Positions 7,932-17,210 of a stretch of 64,000 nt of DNA are shown piece by piece. The number at the start of each line of letters is the position of its first letter. Position 1 is the stretch's first letter. The translations under genes were made by a program, and so were the position numbers. Source of the stretch: Aureispira anguillae (GTDB taxonomy: Bacteria > Bacteroidota > Bacteroidia > Chitinophagales > Saprospiraceae); the NCBI RefSeq assembly GCF_026000115.1, contig NZ_AP026867.1, forward strand, positions 2,387,501-2,451,500, written 5' to 3'. The notes under the pieces are model-generated. The model saw only the letters and a list, made by a program, of their open reading frames with translations. It did no database searches and was not told the origin of the DNA.

Positions 7932-8804
7932 TCATGGTAATTGATGCCAAATACGACTAACTCTTTGAGACAGTTCTTTTTCCAACTCATGCGTTTTAAA
8001 ATTAAGAACAGAACGCTTAGACTGTCTAATATCCAAGCGTATCTCTCTAGGGTTGTCCTCCTTCTCGTACACCAATGCTATAAAAGCAATACTTTGCCTA
8101 TATTTTTTTAGTGTTGAGTTGGCAAAATCATAAAAATACTGCTGCTTAACTTGCTGATTAAAGAACGCAGCAAAGGCATTCCGCTCTTGACTGATTTGTA
8201 AAAAAGTAGGCTCCAAGGCCTTTTCAGTGGGAAGCATCAAGGATCTTTTGTCTTGTATAAGTCGATTCGTTGGTCTTATATGGTAGCCCGAAAAAGTTTT
8301 CACTTTCTCGGCTGACCATTCTAAATGGTCTATTGGTTTTTGTGCATCAAAAAAAGTAAACGGCTCATTCCTCTTTCCCATTTTATCCATCAAAAAATAG
8401 TCAAAATCTATCGTTTCCATATTTTTGACGTTCATTTCCTTAGCCAAGAAAGCGACTCCAATATCTGTCAATTCATAAATCGCTTCTATCGTTTCCCTAA
8501 TAAGGTTATTTTTTAACAAGAAATGAAATTGCATGGTAGCAAAACTATTGGGTTCAAGTCCCAAAAAAGCGCAAATTTCATGGTGCGTATCGATCCCCTT
8601 TGTAATCAACTCAAGAATAATTCGGCTAAAACGATCCAATTCAACCTCTTTTTCAACAACAATAGCCTGCTTACATTTCCAAAACGGCAAATAAATATCC
8701 TTGATTTCTATCAAAGCATAGCCGTCTGTTGTGTATTTGTCTTTGTAAGTTTCCCACAGTTTTTCAAATCGTTTCCCTTTTATTAAATGATTCGTTTTAT
8801 TCAT
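7932..8804 (-). CDS. Partner protein of the UPF1-type helicase, winged-helix-like, function unknown
   Basis: 290 residues. The start ATG overlaps the TGA stop of the upstream helicase gene (ATGA, 8801-8804), so the two are translationally coupled. Residues about 60-125 (ILELITKGIDTHHEICAFLGLEP...LLKNNLI...YELTDIGVAFL) look like a winged helix: a helix, a turn, a recognition-like helix, and a wing ending in 'ELTDIG'. The rest is mixed alpha/beta and ends in a basic, Arg-rich segment (DIRQSKRSVLNFKTHELEKEL). I looked for phospholipase D motifs (HxKxxxxD), as in MkoB partners of Mokosh systems, and found none. It may present nucleic acid or regulate the helicase. Confidence 0.6.
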   Translation of the reverse strand: MNKTNHLIKGKRFEKLWETYKDKYTTDGYALIEIKDIYLPFWKCKQAIVVEKEVELDRFSRIILELITKGIDTHHEICAFLGLEPNSFATMQFHFLLKNNLIRETIEAIYELTDIGVAFLAKEMNVKNMETIDFDYFLMDKMGKRNEPFTFFDAQKPIDHLEWSAEKVKTFSGYHIRPTNRLIQDKRSLMLPTEKALEPTFLQISQERNAFAAFFNQQVKQQYFYDFANSTLKKYRQSIAFIALVYEKEDNPREIRLDIRQSKRSVLNFKTHELEKELSQRVSRIWHQLP

Positions 8805-11800
8805 TGATCTAAAATTTCATCTAAGTTATTATAAACTAAGCCCTCTTGATCTAACTCCGCTACAATTTGTTGGAGCTTAAATTCAGAAAAATTACTCTTG
8901 GGATGCAAAATAGCTCGGTCGAGCAAATAGTCTCGATCCCCGATCACTAACAATAGCCGTTTAACACGAGAAAAAGCAACATTTATTCGTCGATAGTCAT
9001 CTAAAAAGCCAATCACATCTCTAGGGTTAGGGCTACTGCGCACAACATCGTAAATAATAATATCTCGTTCCGTTCCTTGAAATTGATCTACTGTATTAAT
9101 TTCAATTAAATATTTGTCTTTTTTCCCAGCATCAGCACCTGTTGGTTTTACGACAAAGTTGTTGTACTTAGCTAAATCAATTTTTTTCAATAAAGCAACC
9201 TGCCCCCGATAACCAGCAATAACGCCAATTGTAAGGGGTTGTTTTCGCTCTAAATTTCCAGCATAAAGTGCATTTAATTTTTCCAAAGTTTCCTCAATTA
9301 CCTTGGCATTACAGTTGTTCTTTCGATCCACCAAATTCCCATTATCGCTCGGATTTTCTCGATTAGAGGTACTTATAAAAACAATAGAGGTTTCTTTTTT
9401 AAACTTCAAACCGTGCTCTTTATCCATTGGAATATCAAAACTAGGATTTTGCAATTTCCCCTCGTAAAAAAATCTAGAAATCAAACTCCCAATTTGCCTA
9501 GGCATTCTATATTGGATATTTAACATTTTGGTGAAAGGACTTTTTTTATCGTCTTTCTGAAACGCTTCAATTAAGGTTTCAAATAAGCTAGTCCCAAATT
9601 CTTTGTTAAAATCTAAGCCATTATCTTCCAATTCTTCTTTCACATTCTTTCGCACCTTTTTATCCCTAGTAACAACAGGAGGCAACTGTTTGTGATCCCC
9701 AATTAAAATGATGTTTCGTCCCATGTTGATGGGCACTAAGGTCTCAGGAGGCGAAGCCTTACTGCTTTCATCCATAATCACATAATCAAACTGAAAGTTA
9801 ATTCGGCTATATTTACCACTAGCAATGTGAATACAAGTAGCTCCTATGATATTAATGTCTCGCATCATAGCAGTTAAAAAATCAACTTCTGTACTACCAT
9901 CTCTTAACATTGCCTGTTTTTTGTGGCTCCCTATGTCTATATTAACGCCATTCAAAAATGCCACCCAATCTCTTTGAATTTGCTTTAGCTCCAAAAATTT
10001 TTGCCCCAACACTTCCTGAAAAACCAACTCTGCCGCTGGCAAAGTGTCGCAGTTTTCAAAAAGGCGTTTTAGGTAAGTGCTTCTTAATTTTAATTTTTGC
10101 ACAAAAGTTTTCCACCCTGCTTTCCCCTTTAGCGAAGCATAATCATGGTACAACTGTATGAGTTCTTTTTGTTTGTATTCCTTAGGAAATAAGGTTTCCA
10201 AGTGCCTTTCCGATCGCTTACTTACTCCCTTTGTCCATTCGTCTAGTTTTCGTTCAAAAGTATGGGGAAGCACCTCAGGAGTCACATTTTCTTTTTCGAT
10301 AGCATGTGTACTTGCCAAACGTATAAAGGGTAAGGACTGCTGAGCCGATTCGTTAATTTTTTTTATCCGTTCCAAGACATTATCAACCGCCAAATTAGAT
10401 TGAGAAGTTAACAGGATTTTTGCTGTCTTTTTTTGCTGAATTATTTGTTGGATAAGCTCTACAATAACCGTTGTTTTTCCTGTACCTGGTGGTCCTTGTA
10501 TCAAATAGATGGGCTTTTGGTTCAATCCTTCTAAAACAGCTTCAGATTGGGTGGTATCATTGGCTAGCTGCTCATTAAATAGTGTTGCATTGAAACGATC
10601 ATAGTCGTCTTGAAACAAACGCTTGTTGTTGGGCAAAACGACCGTTTCTGGAGTTGCCAAAATACTACACAAGGCGGGGTTAGCAACGTCAGATTGCTGA
10701 AATTTTTCGCAAGCATCAACCTGCTTTCTAAATTGACTGGTTTCTTGCCGAACATCCTGCATTAAGGTTCCCGTTTTGGGGACTTCATCGAGCAAACAAA
10801 ATGGAGCTGTTATTGTCAAAATAAATTCTAGGGCTTCATAGTTCCCAATACTCCCCACTGCTTGTTGACCAATCCATAAAACAACCTGCTCATTTTTTAC
10901 TTTCCGAACAAGCGTCCAATCCACCTCGCTATCCTTAGCCAAGTAAAATTTAAAATCACCTTTCTTGGTTTCTTCTCGTCTGGTATAATTTACCTTAAAG
11001 GCATCCGCTTCAATAACAGCCTGCTCATTTTGGGGCAGCACTTTCCAAGTCGTCAACAGGTTGCGTTGCTTTCTATGTAGCGCAGCCAATTCGCATTTTT
11101 GCTCAAATTTCTCTGTAAAAAAAGGACGACAATCATAATTAGTAGCGTATTCGGTAAAAGAGGCATCTAACCGAAATGCTGTAACAGCCTTCAACACTTT
11201 ATCATTTGCCTGATTATTGCAATGAGGAATAAAAAGAGATCGATCATTGTTGAGTACAAATTTACCATTCCAATCAGAAGTACTAAAATTGCCTTCAATT
11301 GTCCCTTTGGTAGAACGTCGAGTTGCCATATCCATATAGACCCCATTACTCATATCTTTGAGCAACAAACGAAGCGTAGCAGCATCTATCTTTTTTTTAT
11401 TGACGACCACTCTAATTGCTCTGCGGTCTTCGTCTTGTGGCGTTTTGATTGGCAATTCTTCTAATAACTGAATAACCTGATGATAATTGGAAAAACGCTT
11501 TATTCGCTCTACTTCTAGTCCTTTTGATAATAATTGCACAACAGCCGTATGCCTTTCATGCTGTTTCAAGACTGATTTAAAAGATTTTAGTAGCGAATAA
11601 ATGTCATCTTGAAAATTAGGACGCAGGGCATCCGCTTTATTATCCATCCAATCGATTACATTTGCCGCCAAACAAGGTCTTTCTAACAAGTCATAATGCG
11701 CCAATAATTCAAACACTCCCATCCAACACAACATTCCTCTTCCCTTAAAGTTGACTCGTACAAATTGTGGGCTGATGGCATAAGCTTCAAAATTGTTCAT

Positions 11801-12154
11801 CTTTAGCTTACTCAATCCCTTGACTATATCCAAGATACTTTGTACACTTGCCTCTTCTCGTGCATTCATGATTCCACGGTAATCCTCCAAATGCAAATAA
11901 GCAATAAAATAACAGTTGTTGTTTTCATCTTCTCCAACCTCTTTTATTGGCTGGATTCCTTCTATAGTTTGGTGCACCCAAGGCTTTATTTCCCTGTTCA
12001 AAACCCGCTCTATACGCCTTGAATTATTATCTTGTTTTGCGATCGTTAACAGCTCATAAGTTGCTCCTCCACTATCTTGAGACAACCAAACCTTGATTTG
12101 GTCATTAAATTGCTTCAATTCCTGAAGGACAACATATTGATTGATCTGTTTCAT
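8801..12154 (-). CDS. Large SF1 (UPF1/COG1112-type) helicase with a kinase-like N-terminal region
   Basis: 1117 residues. Walker A GPPGTGKT at 554-561, motif Ia 'LLTSQSNLAVDNVL', Walker B 'YVIMDESSKA' (Asp795-Glu796), motif III 'LIGDHKQLPPVV', and C-terminal motifs V/VI 'QFQGTERDIII' and 'RRINVAFSRVKRLLL' define a UPF1-like superfamily 1B helicase. Residues 1-200 look like a divergent protein kinase fold: 'YVVLQELKQFNDQIKVWLSQ' as a glycine-loop/N-lobe start, and 'NFQDDIYSLLKSFKSVL' resembling the kinase 'DIYSLG' helix. The HRD and DFG residues are not evident, so it is a pseudokinase at best. It is first in a coupled two-gene operon. Kinase plus COG1112 helicase resembles MkoA of the Mokosh anti-phage system; this parallel is inference. 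Confidence 0.82.
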   Translation of the reverse strand: MKQINQYVVLQELKQFNDQIKVWLSQDSGGATYELLTIAKQDNNSRRIERVLNREIKPWVHQTIEGIQPIKEVGEDENNNCYFIAYLHLEDYRGIMNAREEASVQSILDIVKGLSKLKMNNFEAYAISPQFVRVNFKGRGMLCWMGVFELLAHYDLLERPCLAANVIDWMDNKADALRPNFQDDIYSLLKSFKSVLKQHERHTAVVQLLSKGLEVERIKRFSNYHQVIQLLEELPIKTPQDEDRRAIRVVVNKKKIDAATLRLLLKDMSNGVYMDMATRRSTKGTIEGNFSTSDWNGKFVLNNDRSLFIPHCNNQANDKVLKAVTAFRLDASFTEYATNYDCRPFFTEKFEQKCELAALHRKQRNLLTTWKVLPQNEQAVIEADAFKVNYTRREETKKGDFKFYLAKDSEVDWTLVRKVKNEQVVLWIGQQAVGSIGNYEALEFILTITAPFCLLDEVPKTGTLMQDVRQETSQFRKQVDACEKFQQSDVANPALCSILATPETVVLPNNKRLFQDDYDRFNATLFNEQLANDTTQSEAVLEGLNQKPIYLIQGPPGTGKTTVIVELIQQIIQQKKTAKILLTSQSNLAVDNVLERIKKINESAQQSLPFIRLASTHAIEKENVTPEVLPHTFERKLDEWTKGVSKRSERHLETLFPKEYKQKELIQLYHDYASLKGKAGWKTFVQKLKLRSTYLKRLFENCDTLPAAELVFQEVLGQKFLELKQIQRDWVAFLNGVNIDIGSHKKQAMLRDGSTEVDFLTAMMRDINIIGATCIHIASGKYSRINFQFDYVIMDESSKASPPETLVPINMGRNIILIGDHKQLPPVVTRDKKVRKNVKEELEDNGLDFNKEFGTSLFETLIEAFQKDDKKSPFTKMLNIQYRMPRQIGSLISRFFYEGKLQNPSFDIPMDKEHGLKFKKETSIVFISTSNRENPSDNGNLVDRKNNCNAKVIEETLEKLNALYAGNLERKQPLTIGVIAGYRGQVALLKKIDLAKYNNFVVKPTGADAGKKDKYLIEINTVDQFQGTERDIIIYDVVRSSPNPRDVIGFLDDYRRINVAFSRVKRLLLVIGDRDYLLDRAILHPKSNFSEFKLQQIVAELDQEGLVYNNLDEILDQ

Positions 12155-12278
12155 AGGGTTTTAGCACTTTTTTTTGTAAAATAATACTACTATTTTGAAA
12201 ATAAATATACAACAAAACCACTAATCTATAAGTTTTAAGACTGAATACATCTTAAAATCAATTAAAACCTCATTCCAA

Positions 12279-12446
12279 ATGGATCCACTAGATAATCCTA
12301 ATTTTAATGCTTCTCCTCCTCCTAAAGACCGCCTAAGGGATCAACTAAAGGTAATTGTTTTGCCTCTTGTTGGTTTGATTGGTGCATTCTTGATGCCAAT
12401 TGTTATCGCTTTGATTCTATTTTTAGTGACGATCTTTTTATTCTAA
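12279..12446 (+). CDS. Small membrane protein, 55 aa
   Basis: The ORF starts ATG at 12279 and stops TAA at 12444-12446. The N-terminus is Pro/Asn-rich and polar (MDPLDNPNFNASPPPKDR), followed by one or two tightly packed hydrophobic helices from residue 25 to the end (VIVLPLVGLIGAF...ALILFLVTIFLF). A 7-bp hairpin followed by a T-run (12526-12556) ends the unit. Codon use is ordinary, and the polar-then-hydrophobic layout is typical of real single-pass small proteins. Function unknown. Confidence 0.6.
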   Translation: MDPLDNPNFNASPPPKDRLRDQLKVIVLPLVGLIGAFLMPIVIALILFLVTIFLF

Positions 12447-12525
12447 AACAATTCTAAATCATTGAATTAGTTTCCTATAAACAACAACCATTAGAAAGTA
12501 CTGCAAATTTCTATGACAATTAATT

Positions 12526-12556
12526 GCTGCCAAAATGGCAGCTTTGTTTTTTTTTT
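12526..12556 (+). terminator. Rho-independent terminator after the small membrane protein gene
   Basis: Stem gctgcca/tggcagc (12526-12532 with 12536-12542, 3-base loop), followed by tttgtttttttttt. Confidence 0.75.
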
Positions 12557-12557
12557 G

Positions 12558-12565
12558 TACCTTTG
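12558..12565 (+). promoter_or_regulatory. Candidate -7 box for miaB
   Basis: TACCTTTG matches the Bacteroidota -7 consensus TAnnTTTG and lies about 140 bp before the chosen miaB start. No TTTG/TTG at the usual 19-21 bp upstream, so support is partial. Confidence 0.35.
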
Positions 12566-12703
12566 TAAGGTTATTCTAATCGCTTTAGATAAAAGAATAT
12601 TGATATTGCATTTTAGTAGAAATACAATATTAGGTCTAACTATTTCAACTTCATAGTGAAGTTGTTTAACAACAGCTTCCATATTCAATACGATACAACA
12701 AGA

Positions 12704-14164
12704 ATGTATAACAATAATCCAACGATAAAAGACATTGACGAAAGCAAACAAGGAGATGCTTTTTTCAAAGAACAAGTTGCCAACAATACAGGAGATAAGA
12801 ATAAGAAATTTTATATTGAAAGCTATGGCTGCCAGATGAATTTTAGCGATAGTGAAATTGTCGCTTCTATCTTAGCAGATGTTGGTTATTCATCGACTAG
12901 AGATATGGAGGAATCTGATTTGATTCTTATCAATACCTGTTCTATTCGTGAAAAAGCAGAAGATACTGTCCGTAAACGTCTGCGTGTTTTTGATAAAATA
13001 AAAGACAAAAAACCAGGTACCTTAGTTGGTGTTTTGGGGTGCATGGCAGAGCGCCTAAAGCAAAAATTGTTGGATCAAGAAAAATTGGTAGATTTAGTAG
13101 TTGGTCCTGATGCCTATCGTGACTTGCCCAACCTAATTGCCACAGCAGAAGATGGGGACAAAGGAATTAATGTATTCCTTTCTAGAGAAGAAACCTATTC
13201 TAATATTAATCCCGTTCGTTTGGGAAGTAATGGCGTTAGTGCTTTTGTAACCATTATGCGTGGTTGTGATAATATGTGTTCATTTTGCGTGGTTCCCTTT
13301 ACTCGTGGTCGTGAACGTAGCCGTGATCCTTTTAGCATTCTAGCAGAATGCACCGATCTATACAATAGAGGTTTCCGTGAAGTGACGCTTTTGGGGCAAA
13401 ATGTAGATTCTTACAAATGGAAGAACCCAGATACAGAAGAGAGCATTGATTTTGCAGATTTATTGGAATTAACCGCCAACATTAGCCCAGATTTGCGGGT
13501 TCGTTTTTCTACCTCACATCCCAAAGATATTACGGATAAGGTGTTGATGAACATGGCAAAACATGAAAATATATGCAAGTATATTCACCTGCCTGTTCAA
13601 TCTGGCAACTCGAATATTCTAAAAAAGATGAATCGTACCTACGATAGAGAATGGTACATCAATAAAATTCATCGAATTTATGAAATCATGCCAGATTGTG
13701 CGATTTCTTCGGATATGATTGCTGGTTTTTGTGGAGAAACGGAAGAGGAACACCAAGACACTTTGTCTATTATGGAAATTGCTCAATACAGCATGTCTTA
13801 TATGTTCTTTTATTCTGAACGTCCTAATACCTTGGCACACAAAAAATATGAAGATGACATTCCACTAGAGGTAAAAAAACGTCGATTGAGCGAAATTATT
13901 CGCCTGCAAAATCAAATGTCTTTTGAGCATAACCGAAAAGAAGTTGGACGATACCACAAAATTTTAATTGAGAAGGTTTCTAAAAAATCAGATCAAGAAT
14001 TGGCTGGACGTACCTCGCAAAATAAGATGGTTGTTTTCCCTCGAAAAGAGGCAATCATTGGCACCTATGCTTATGTCAAAATTGACGATTTTACTTCTGC
14101 TACACTAAAAGGGCATTTGGTCGATGAAGCAGAATATTTGGAACAAACCAAACAACCTAATTAA
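12704..14164 (+). CDS. miaB: tRNA-2-methylthio-N6-dimethylallyladenosine synthase
   Basis: 486 residues from ATG 12704; an in-frame GTG at 12656 would add 16 residues that look unlike the family, and the ATG is preferred. The N-terminal UPF0004 domain has the three cluster cysteines Cys43 (YGCQMN), Cys79 (INTCSIR) and Cys113 (LGCMAE). The radical-SAM motif CxxxCxxC is Cys188-Cys192-Cys195 ([10 protein letters not shown]). The C-terminal roughly 65 residues form the TRAM RNA-binding domain. The enzyme adds a methylthio group to i6A37 of tRNAs that read UNN codons, using two [4Fe-4S] clusters and SAM. 'RGRERSRDP' after the SAM motif is typical of MiaB rather than RimO or MtaB. Confidence 0.96.
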   Translation: MYNNNPTIKDIDESKQGDAFFKEQVANNTGDKNKKFYIESYGCQMNFSDSEIVASILADVGYSSTRDMEESDLILINTCSIREKAEDTVRKRLRVFDKIKDKKPGTLVGVLGCMAERLKQKLLDQEKLVDLVVGPDAYRDLPNLIATAEDGDKGINVFLSREETYSNINPVRLGSNGVSAFVTIMRGCDNMCSFCVVPFTRGRERSRDPFSILAECTDLYNRGFREVTLLGQNVDSYKWKNPDTEESIDFADLLELTANISPDLRVRFSTSHPKDITDKVLMNMAKHENICKYIHLPVQSGNSNILKKMNRTYDREWYINKIHRIYEIMPDCAISSDMIAGFCGETEEEHQDTLSIMEIAQYSMSYMFFYSERPNTLAHKKYEDDIPLEVKKRRLSEIIRLQNQMSFEHNRKEVGRYHKILIEKVSKKSDQELAGRTSQNKMVVFPRKEAIIGTYAYVKIDDFTSATLKGHLVDEAEYLEQTKQPN

Positions 14165-14279
14165 TAAAAAGCAATTGCAAAATATATACATCTGCATTTT
14201 ATTTTGCAGCTTAGTTAGTTACGTATAACCATTATCATTTTGCCTATTTGTTGCTTTTGTACTCCTAATTTCAATTTTT

Positions 14280-14780
14280 ATGAATGCAACAAATAGGCTA
14301 CATTTTAGAAATTTGGCGCAAGAAGATGCCCCAAGAATACTGGAAATTTATTCCAATAAGGAAGCCATGAAGTTTAGGGCTAGCAAGCCTATTAGCAGTC
14401 TTTCAGAAGCATCAGAAATGATTCAGAATTCGATTGCCCAAACCATGGATTACCAATCTATACGACTTGGAATTATTGAAAGCCAAAGTAATCATTTAAT
14501 AGGCACCATCTTAATAAAGTACTTAAAAAACAGTACTCAATGCGAGATTGGCTATTCTATTGATAAAGCGTTTTGGAATAGAGGTTATGGAGGAGAATCC
14601 CTAAATGCTATTGTACAAAAAATTAGATCAACTCATTATCATTTAATTACTGCTTGGGTGCACCAAGAGAATATTGGTTCTATCAAAATTTTGGAAAAAC
14701 AGGGTTTTAAAACAATCCATCAGCAAGAATTCCCCAATTTATTCTGCTACCGATTAAAACTAACCGCTCCTAACCCCTGA
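14280..14780 (+). CDS. GNAT N-acetyltransferase, RimJ/RimL-like
   Basis: 166 residues. The Acetyltransf_3 pattern is clear: 'LHFRNLAQEDAPRILEIYSNKEAMKF' at the N-terminus, 'LIGTILIKYLKNSTQCEIGYSID' as the central beta strands, and 'FWNRGYGGESLNAIV' as the acetyl-CoA pyrophosphate loop (Q/RxxGxG/A-like RGYGGE). It ends with 'VHQENIGSIKILEKQGFK', the usual Asn-x-x-S-x-x-x-x-E-K-x-G-F motif. The substrate (ribosomal protein N-terminus, amine or antibiotic) cannot be inferred. It stands between miaB and the lipoprotein gene with short gaps. Confidence 0.85.
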   Translation: MNATNRLHFRNLAQEDAPRILEIYSNKEAMKFRASKPISSLSEASEMIQNSIAQTMDYQSIRLGIIESQSNHLIGTILIKYLKNSTQCEIGYSIDKAFWNRGYGGESLNAIVQKIRSTHYHLITAWVHQENIGSIKILEKQGFKTIHQQEFPNLFCYRLKLTAPNP

Positions 14781-14847
14781 TTTTCAACCCTAGTAAACAA
14801 ATTAATTCTTAGCCCCAATTTAGAGGACACCATAAAAATAAAGACCA

Positions 14848-15447
14848 ATGGTAAAAATACAATTGCTGATTATTACAAGTATTTGCCTATTCTTATTAAT
14901 AGGTTGTAATTCATCTTCCTCCACTGTTCCTACTCGTGAAGAACTACAAGCACTCCCTGACCCAACGCCAACACCAACGGCAAAAGGAGCTATGACCAAT
15001 CAATCCCCAGAAGATATTACTCCTATAGTAATTGATGAAACTACAGCCATTCCACCAGAGGAATTATTGGGCTACATTCAAAATGCTATTATTCCGATCT
15101 ACAAAGATTGGGTCATTCTAAAGAACGGGACATATATTATTTTTGATGACATGAATAATATTCCTGATATTCAAACAGCCGCTATTCAACTATTAAACGA
15201 TCACAAGCCCAAAACTCCTGAGGACAACAACTGGGATTTTAGCATTACAGATTTGGACCGAGCAGAAGGTTGGTCTGTTTATGGAAATGGCTATGGTATT
15301 TATACCTATGTTCATCCTAAAGAAATTAGCGTAGAATCTAGCCCTCAAGAAATTAGTGCTTATGCCAAAGCTAAACGAGCTTTGGATGAAAAAAATCCTC
15401 AGATAATTTTTGTTAGCAGCCCCCAAGGTATTGTTAAAATTCAATAA
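14848..15447 (+). CDS. Putative lipoprotein of unknown function
   Basis: 199 residues. A lipoprotein signal peptide is visible: basic start MVKIQ, hydrophobic LLIITSICLFLLIGC with lipobox LIGC and Cys20, followed by a Ser-rich spacer and a Pro/Thr linker (PDPTPTPTAKG). The mature domain has 'WVILKNGTYIIFDD' and 'NNWDFSITDLDRAEGWSVYGNGYGIYTYVHP', a mixed beta fold that is not recognised. It is probably anchored to the inner leaflet of the outer membrane or in the periplasm. It lies 69 bp before the DUF4139 gene. Confidence 0.75.
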   Translation: MVKIQLLIITSICLFLLIGCNSSSSTVPTREELQALPDPTPTPTAKGAMTNQSPEDITPIVIDETTAIPPEELLGYIQNAIIPIYKDWVILKNGTYIIFDDMNNIPDIQTAAIQLLNDHKPKTPEDNNWDFSITDLDRAEGWSVYGNGYGIYTYVHPKEISVESSPQEISAYAKAKRALDEKNPQIIFVSSPQGIVKIQ

Positions 15448-15516
15448 TCATTCGAGTATATTTAGATATACTTTTAAGTAAGTTAATCTTCTTATTATCT
15501 CAAAAATCGCAGGTCT

Positions 15517-17148
15517 ATGCAACTTAAACAACTTATTCTAACTGGTTTTATCTTTGTTTTGCCCATTATTGGATTCGCTCAAACAGATTTAAATACTAAG
15601 TCCGTTTCTATCTTCAAAAATAAAACTGCTTTTTTTGTAAAACAGGGCTCTGTAACCACAAAAAATAGCTCTTGGGCAATCTATGGCGACACCATTCCTG
15701 CTGCTCTCAACGGAACGTTTTGGCTCTCTTCTCCAAACAATGATTTTGAATTGGTAAAGGCGTATCAAAAAGAGATAAAAACCCAAGAGCAGGCGGTTGC
15801 TCAAGATTTTGCGGCAATGCTAGCGTTAAACAATGGAAAAGAGGCAACCTTATATTTTAAGGATACCTTATTTGAGGGGACTATTTTATTTATGCAGGTA
15901 AAACCCAAGAAAAAACCAGCGATTCCCAACCTAAAAGCACCGCTTTTTGCCCTTCAAACCAAGCTGGGAAAAACAATCATCTTTACACAAGCTAGTATTA
16001 ATGCTTTAGAGCGATTAGAATTTAAGGATACGCCTGATTTTATTTACGATTATACCCAAACTAAACAATTGGCAACCCTCCAAATAGATTTTAAATCGGA
16101 CAAAGCAAAACAGCCGCTTGACATGATGTACCTAAGCAATAGCTTAGCTTGGAAACCCGATTATAAAATTGAGTTAATTGAAGAAGAAAAAGCTCGTTTG
16201 TCATTGCGCTCAACTGTCATTAATGAAGCTGAAGACCTTAAAACCAAGCAATTGAATTTAGTAGCTGGAGTGCCTAATTTTAAGTATGCAACAGGAATTT
16301 CTGATCTAATTAATTTTTTAAATATTCGCCCCTATGCTCAAATAGGTCGGGCTAATCTTGAAAACTTTACCATTGCCCAAAATAGCATCTCTAATAGAGC
16401 CGTTTACGACAGTCCTTCGCCAACTACCATAACGGGTACAGCAGGAATGCCCAATTTTGAAGAAGCAACAGCAATGGAAGATCTTTATTTCTATACCCTC
16501 AAAGACATTGAACTAAAAAAGGGAGAGCGTGCTTTCTTTGATATTTTTAGTGTGGAGGTTCCGATTGAACATATCTATGAGGTAGTTTTATCCGATAATA
16601 ACATCAATTATTCTCTAGAGTATAGCTTTATACAAAAAGAAAATCCTGTTATCCATACTATAAAATTGACCAATAATTCTGGCTATACATGGACAGCGGC
16701 TCCTGCCTTGGTCTTAAAAAATGAAAAGGGACAAAATGCTCCTATCAGCCAAGATAAATTGGGTTATACCTCTCAAAAGGACAATATCTCTGTTAAATTA
16801 ACAGAAGCTCCTGATGTTAGCGTTCAATTTTTGGATAAAGAGGTTGATCGAACGACCAACAAAAAGAGTATTAAAAAAGGAAACTATACCTATTATAACG
16901 ATCTAGTTACGGTCGAAACAGAAGTTACGGTACATAATTATAAAAACAAAGACATTAGGCTCGATCTAAAACGAGCGCTTATTGGCGATCCGATTAGTTC
17001 TAATGTTGACTGGAAATTGGCTCCACGAGTTCAATTTGGCTATACCTTAAATAAAAAGAATGATGTCTGTTGGGAAATGAAGTTAAAAGCTGGCGAAAAG
17101 AAAGTAATCAAGTATAGCTATTCTTTTTATACGACAGAACACAGATAA
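15517..17148 (+). CDS. DUF4139-type secreted protein
   Basis: 543 residues. A signal peptide (MQLKQLILTGFIFVLPIIGFAQ, cleavage after FAQ) precedes 'VSIFKNKTAFFVKQGSV', the start typical of DUF4139 proteins. 'MYLSNSLAWKPDYKIEL' followed by 'LRSTVINEAEDLKTKQLNLVAGVPNFK' is the DUF4139 core (Trp-x-Pro-x-Tyr, then 'V.N..eD...v.L.LvsG.P'). The C-terminus ('VTVHNYKNKDIRLDLKRALIGD') is an immunoglobulin-like region. The family is widespread in Bacteroidota and linked to envelope or mucoidy phenotypes, without a settled biochemical role. The sigma-54 activator gene starts 62 bp downstream, so the two may be co-transcribed. Confidence 0.8.
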   Translation: MQLKQLILTGFIFVLPIIGFAQTDLNTKSVSIFKNKTAFFVKQGSVTTKNSSWAIYGDTIPAALNGTFWLSSPNNDFELVKAYQKEIKTQEQAVAQDFAAMLALNNGKEATLYFKDTLFEGTILFMQVKPKKKPAIPNLKAPLFALQTKLGKTIIFTQASINALERLEFKDTPDFIYDYTQTKQLATLQIDFKSDKAKQPLDMMYLSNSLAWKPDYKIELIEEEKARLSLRSTVINEAEDLKTKQLNLVAGVPNFKYATGISDLINFLNIRPYAQIGRANLENFTIAQNSISNRAVYDSPSPTTITGTAGMPNFEEATAMEDLYFYTLKDIELKKGERAFFDIFSVEVPIEHIYEVVLSDNNINYSLEYSFIQKENPVIHTIKLTNNSGYTWTAAPALVLKNEKGQNAPISQDKLGYTSQKDNISVKLTEAPDVSVQFLDKEVDRTTNKKSIKKGNYTYYNDLVTVETEVTVHNYKNKDIRLDLKRALIGDPISSNVDWKLAPRVQFGYTLNKKNDVCWEMKLKAGEKKVIKYSYSFYTTEHR

Positions 17149-17210
17149 TTGTCCATCAATACCATTTGCGACTAGTCTCCTTGGGGTTAGTTGTAAAAAT
17201 AAACACACAC

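Noticed and set aside
7932-8804. Possible phospholipase D nuclease (MkoB-like) identity for the helicase partner
   Set aside because: No HxKxxxxD motif in the 290 residues, so a full Mokosh call is not justified.
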